Assembly (NCBI GenBank): GCA_017512885.1
Contig: JAFWEP010000041.1
Location: forward strand, 1-51,408
Length of the DNA: 51,408 bases
DNA from: Erysipelotrichaceae bacterium
GTDB lineage: Bacteria > Bacillota_I > Bacilli_A > Erysipelotrichales > Erysipelotrichaceae
Direction of reading: 5' to 3'
Each line of letters begins with the position of its first letter. Position 1 is the first letter of the stretch. The notes beneath the pieces were generated by a model that was not told where the DNA came from, did no database searches, and saw only the letters and a program-made list of their open reading frames with translations. This document shows, one piece after another, positions 49,423-51,408 of the stretch. The position numbers and the translations under genes were made by a program.

Positions 49423-51249
49423 ATGGAAAAGAAGACAGGCAGAAGGATATCATTTGGCCGTCTGGTCTTTGAAGCGTTGCCGGAGATGTGGAGCTTCCAC
49501 CTGCTGGCGACGCTTTTGATGGTGGTCCCGGAGATGATCCTGAGAGGACTGATCGATACGGTCTCGACGGCAGACGGAACGGCGGTCACGACCGCAAACC
49601 TGAAGTCCTTCCTGCTGAGCTGGCGGATGCCGGCCTTCCTGGTATTGGAGACCATCCTGATCGCCCTGTATATCGTCATGGAGATCTTTGCCCAGATCCA
49701 TCTGGCCGATGACATCCTGAGCGGGAAGCGTTCCAGCGTGAGCCAGGAGATCCGGAAGGGAGCGCAGTCCATCCTGCGTTTCCTGAATCCGATCGGGTTC
49801 CTGACCCTCTTATACATCTTCATTGCCGTACCGATCTGCGGCATCGGCTTTTCGATCAGTCTGACCAGCGCTTTCTATATCCCGAACTTCATCACCGAAG
49901 TGATCTTCTCGACTCCGCTGTATACGGTGCTGTATGTGGCAGTGATCCTGTTATTGGCCTGGGCCGGCTACCGTTACTGCTTCATCCTGCACGGGGTATT
50001 GCTCGATAAGAAGACGCCGGGAGAGGCCAGAAAGGATTCTTCGGCGATCGTCCGCAGGAACCGCTGGGATTTCCTGAAGTCGATGGCCTCGGCTTTCCTT
50101 GCGGTCCTGCTGATCGAAGGCGTGGCAGCTCTTCTGCTGAAGGTGCTGCCTCTGGCCTGGCTGACGGTAGAAGGGGAGAATATCCCCCAGCACTACCATG
50201 TCGTCCTCTCGGCGCTCGATGAGACCGGGAAGGCCGTGCTGACTTACCGCATCCTCTGCGGCATCGCCGTTCTGACCGGAGGCTATCTGGCCTCGATCGT
50301 CGGCCTGCTCTGCGGAGCCTATGTGATGCTGCAGTTCACGCGCTGCTATCTGCGTTATACCGGCAGGGAACCGGCAGACTGGCCGGTCCGGCCGAAACAG
50401 GTCCGCTATACCGGCAAGGTCATCGCTTCCTTTGCCGTCTTCTTCCTGGTGCTGCTGCTCTCGGTAACGGCCGGAGTCGCTTACGAAAAGATCTTCGAAG
50501 AGGAGGTCAAAACCAGGATCATTGCCCACCGGGCAGGAGGCAACAGTGCACCGGAGAACTCGCTGCAGGGACTGGAAGTCGCTGCGGAGCAGGGCTGCTG
50601 GGGCAGTGAGATCGATGTGCAGCGGACGGCTGACGGCTACTACATCATCAACCACGACAACAGTTTCCGCCGGCTCTACGGCGATCTGCATTCGCCGCAG
50701 GAACTGGAACTGGAAGAGATCCGCCGTCTGAAGGACGAGAACGGACTGTGCCCGGCAACTATTGAAGAGATGCTGAAGGCGGTCAGAGGAAAAGAGCTCC
50801 TCTTCATCGAACTGAAGGGAGCGACCGCCGATACGCAGATGGTCGACGATCTGGTGAAGATCATCCGGGAGATGGGCATGACCGAGGAAGTCGCTCTGAT
50901 CTCATTGGAGTATCCGGTCATCGATTATGCCGAGACGTACTATCCGGAATTCCTGACCGGGACCCTCTTCTTTGCCGGCAGCGGCGATGTTTCGAAACTG
51001 AACTGCGACCTGCTGATCATGGAGGAAGAGGCAGCGTCCTATGAACGTATCAGCCGGATCCATAATGCCGGCAAACAGGCCATCGTCTGGACGGTCAATA
51101 CCGAATCCGGGATGCGCCGTTTCCTCAGCAGTGAGATCGATGCGGTCATCACCGATGAACTGCCGCTGGCGGAAAGGATCCGTAAGGAACTGAATGACCG
51201 TGATGAGCTGACAGTGATGCGTGACCGCTTCGCCGATGCCTGGGATTAA
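49423..51249 (+). CDS. Glycerophosphodiester phosphodiesterase with N-terminal membrane domain
   Basis: In this 608-residue protein, residues 1-360 hold about seven to eight hydrophobic helices (GPDPase membrane domain). Residues 366-600 hold the GDPD catalytic domain: IAHRAGGNSAPENS (His/Arg/Glu), GSEIDVQRTADG (metal Glu and Asp) and INHDNSFRRL (His), ending with AIVWTVNTE. Such enzymes hydrolyse glycerophosphodiesters or trim teichoic/lipoteichoic acid precursors outside the cell; with membrane helices the catalytic domain likely faces out. ATG 49423 follows the alr stop by one base; an in-frame ATG at 49351 inside alr is rejected. Confidence 0.9.
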   Translation: MEKKTGRRISFGRLVFEALPEMWSFHLLATLLMVVPEMILRGLIDTVSTADGTAVTTANLKSFLLSWRMPAFLVLETILIALYIVMEIFAQIHLADDILSGKRSSVSQEIRKGAQSILRFLNPIGFLTLLYIFIAVPICGIGFSISLTSAFYIPNFITEVIFSTPLYTVLYVAVILLLAWAGYRYCFILHGVLLDKKTPGEARKDSSAIVRRNRWDFLKSMASAFLAVLLIEGVAALLLKVLPLAWLTVEGENIPQHYHVVLSALDETGKAVLTYRILCGIAVLTGGYLASIVGLLCGAYVMLQFTRCYLRYTGREPADWPVRPKQVRYTGKVIASFAVFFLVLLLSVTAGVAYEKIFEEEVKTRIIAHRAGGNSAPENSLQGLEVAAEQGCWGSEIDVQRTADGYYIINHDNSFRRLYGDLHSPQELELEEIRRLKDENGLCPATIEEMLKAVRGKELLFIELKGATADTQMVDDLVKIIREMGMTEEVALISLEYPVIDYAETYYPEFLTGTLFFAGSGDVSKLNCDLLIMEEEAASYERISRIHNAGKQAIVWTVNTESGMRRFLSSEIDAVITDELPLAERIRKELNDRDELTVMRDRFADAWD

Positions 51250-51408
51250 GAAAAGAGACGCAGGTCTCTTCAGAGCGTTGACAAACTGCCCTTCCAGATA
51301 ACAAAGATATTATCCCGAATAAAAAGTGGGAGAAACAATGCGTATACCAAGGGAATATGATGGTTAGATCCCATTATTAGTGCTTATAAGGTGCAAAAGT
51401 GGTAATCA
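51250..51408. other. Right-edge intergenic sequence
   Basis: A weak hairpin (AAGAGAC/GTCTCTT, 51253-51270) without a T tract follows the GDPD gene. TTGACA at 51280-51285 could be a -35, but no well-spaced -10 is present. The last 100 bases are visibly more A/T-rich and contain no long ORF. Confidence 0.35.

Noticed and set aside
51250-51408. Insertion-sequence end at the right edge
   Set aside because: The change in composition is suggestive, but no inverted repeat, target duplication or transposase reading frame is visible in 159 bases.

Overview
The window looks like a chromosomal segment of a moderately high-GC member of the Bacillota, most like an Erysipelotrichia-type gut bacterium. This is inferred from giant Cna_B-type surface proteins, DUF4298/DUF4860/DUF1622 genes, a SipW-type signal peptidase, strong AGGAGG-type ribosome binding sites and encoded CCA ends on the tRNAs. 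There is no rRNA, CRISPR array, phage or intact insertion sequence. Coding is dense, and several stop codons lie inside terminator hairpins.

Region 1 (1-5923) holds the 3' end of an MBG-repeat surface protein, a small secreted protein and a 1038-residue Cna_B/MucBP surface protein. Both large proteins end in the same three-helix membrane module instead of an LPXTG signal. Region 2 (5968-13567) is one long operon: a DUF4298 protein, a transglutaminase-like lipoprotein, a minimal type IV pilus-like set (PilC/GspF, four small pseudopilin-like proteins, one PilT-like ATPase), a SARP/BTAD regulator with a degenerate GGDEF-like end, a partner of unknown function and an RluA pseudouridine synthase. 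Region 3 (13585-24725) is a single 3650-residue secreted adhesin built of Cna_B and FctA-type isopeptide domains; a BspA-like plus InlB-like block interrupts one of its domains.

Region 4 (24764-29838) carries housekeeping and small genes: a methionine gamma-lyase-family enzyme, an SDR, EF-P, a PnuC-family transporter, an orphan HigA-type antitoxin and a lipoprotein. Region 5 (29839-34530) looks acquired and partly decayed: a frameshifted ORF, a two-subunit ABC exporter-fold pair behind a perfect 12-bp palindrome, and a C-terminal gene remnant. Region 6 (34573-37505) has tRNA-Gly, SipW, a DUF1622 protein and an amidohydrolase that seems to have lost its stop codon.

Region 7 (37384-47602) is a sugar locus. 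A LacI-family regulator faces a nine-gene operon across four operator-like palindromes. The operon encodes an RbsABC-type importer, three cytoplasmic esterases, a VOC protein, a YihS/AGE-type aldose-ketose isomerase and a fructokinase. The gene order suggests import of an acylated monosaccharide, removal of the acyl group, isomerisation to a ketose and phosphorylation. Region 8 (47613-51249) has six tRNA genes, alanine racemase and a membrane-anchored glycerophosphodiester phosphodiesterase.

The least described signals are a shared promoter pattern, TGTGAY-N6-TGTGAY-N11-TANNAT, in front of three secreted or surface-protein genes; the shared three-helix anchor; the nested domain in the giant adhesin; and the acyl-sugar operon.
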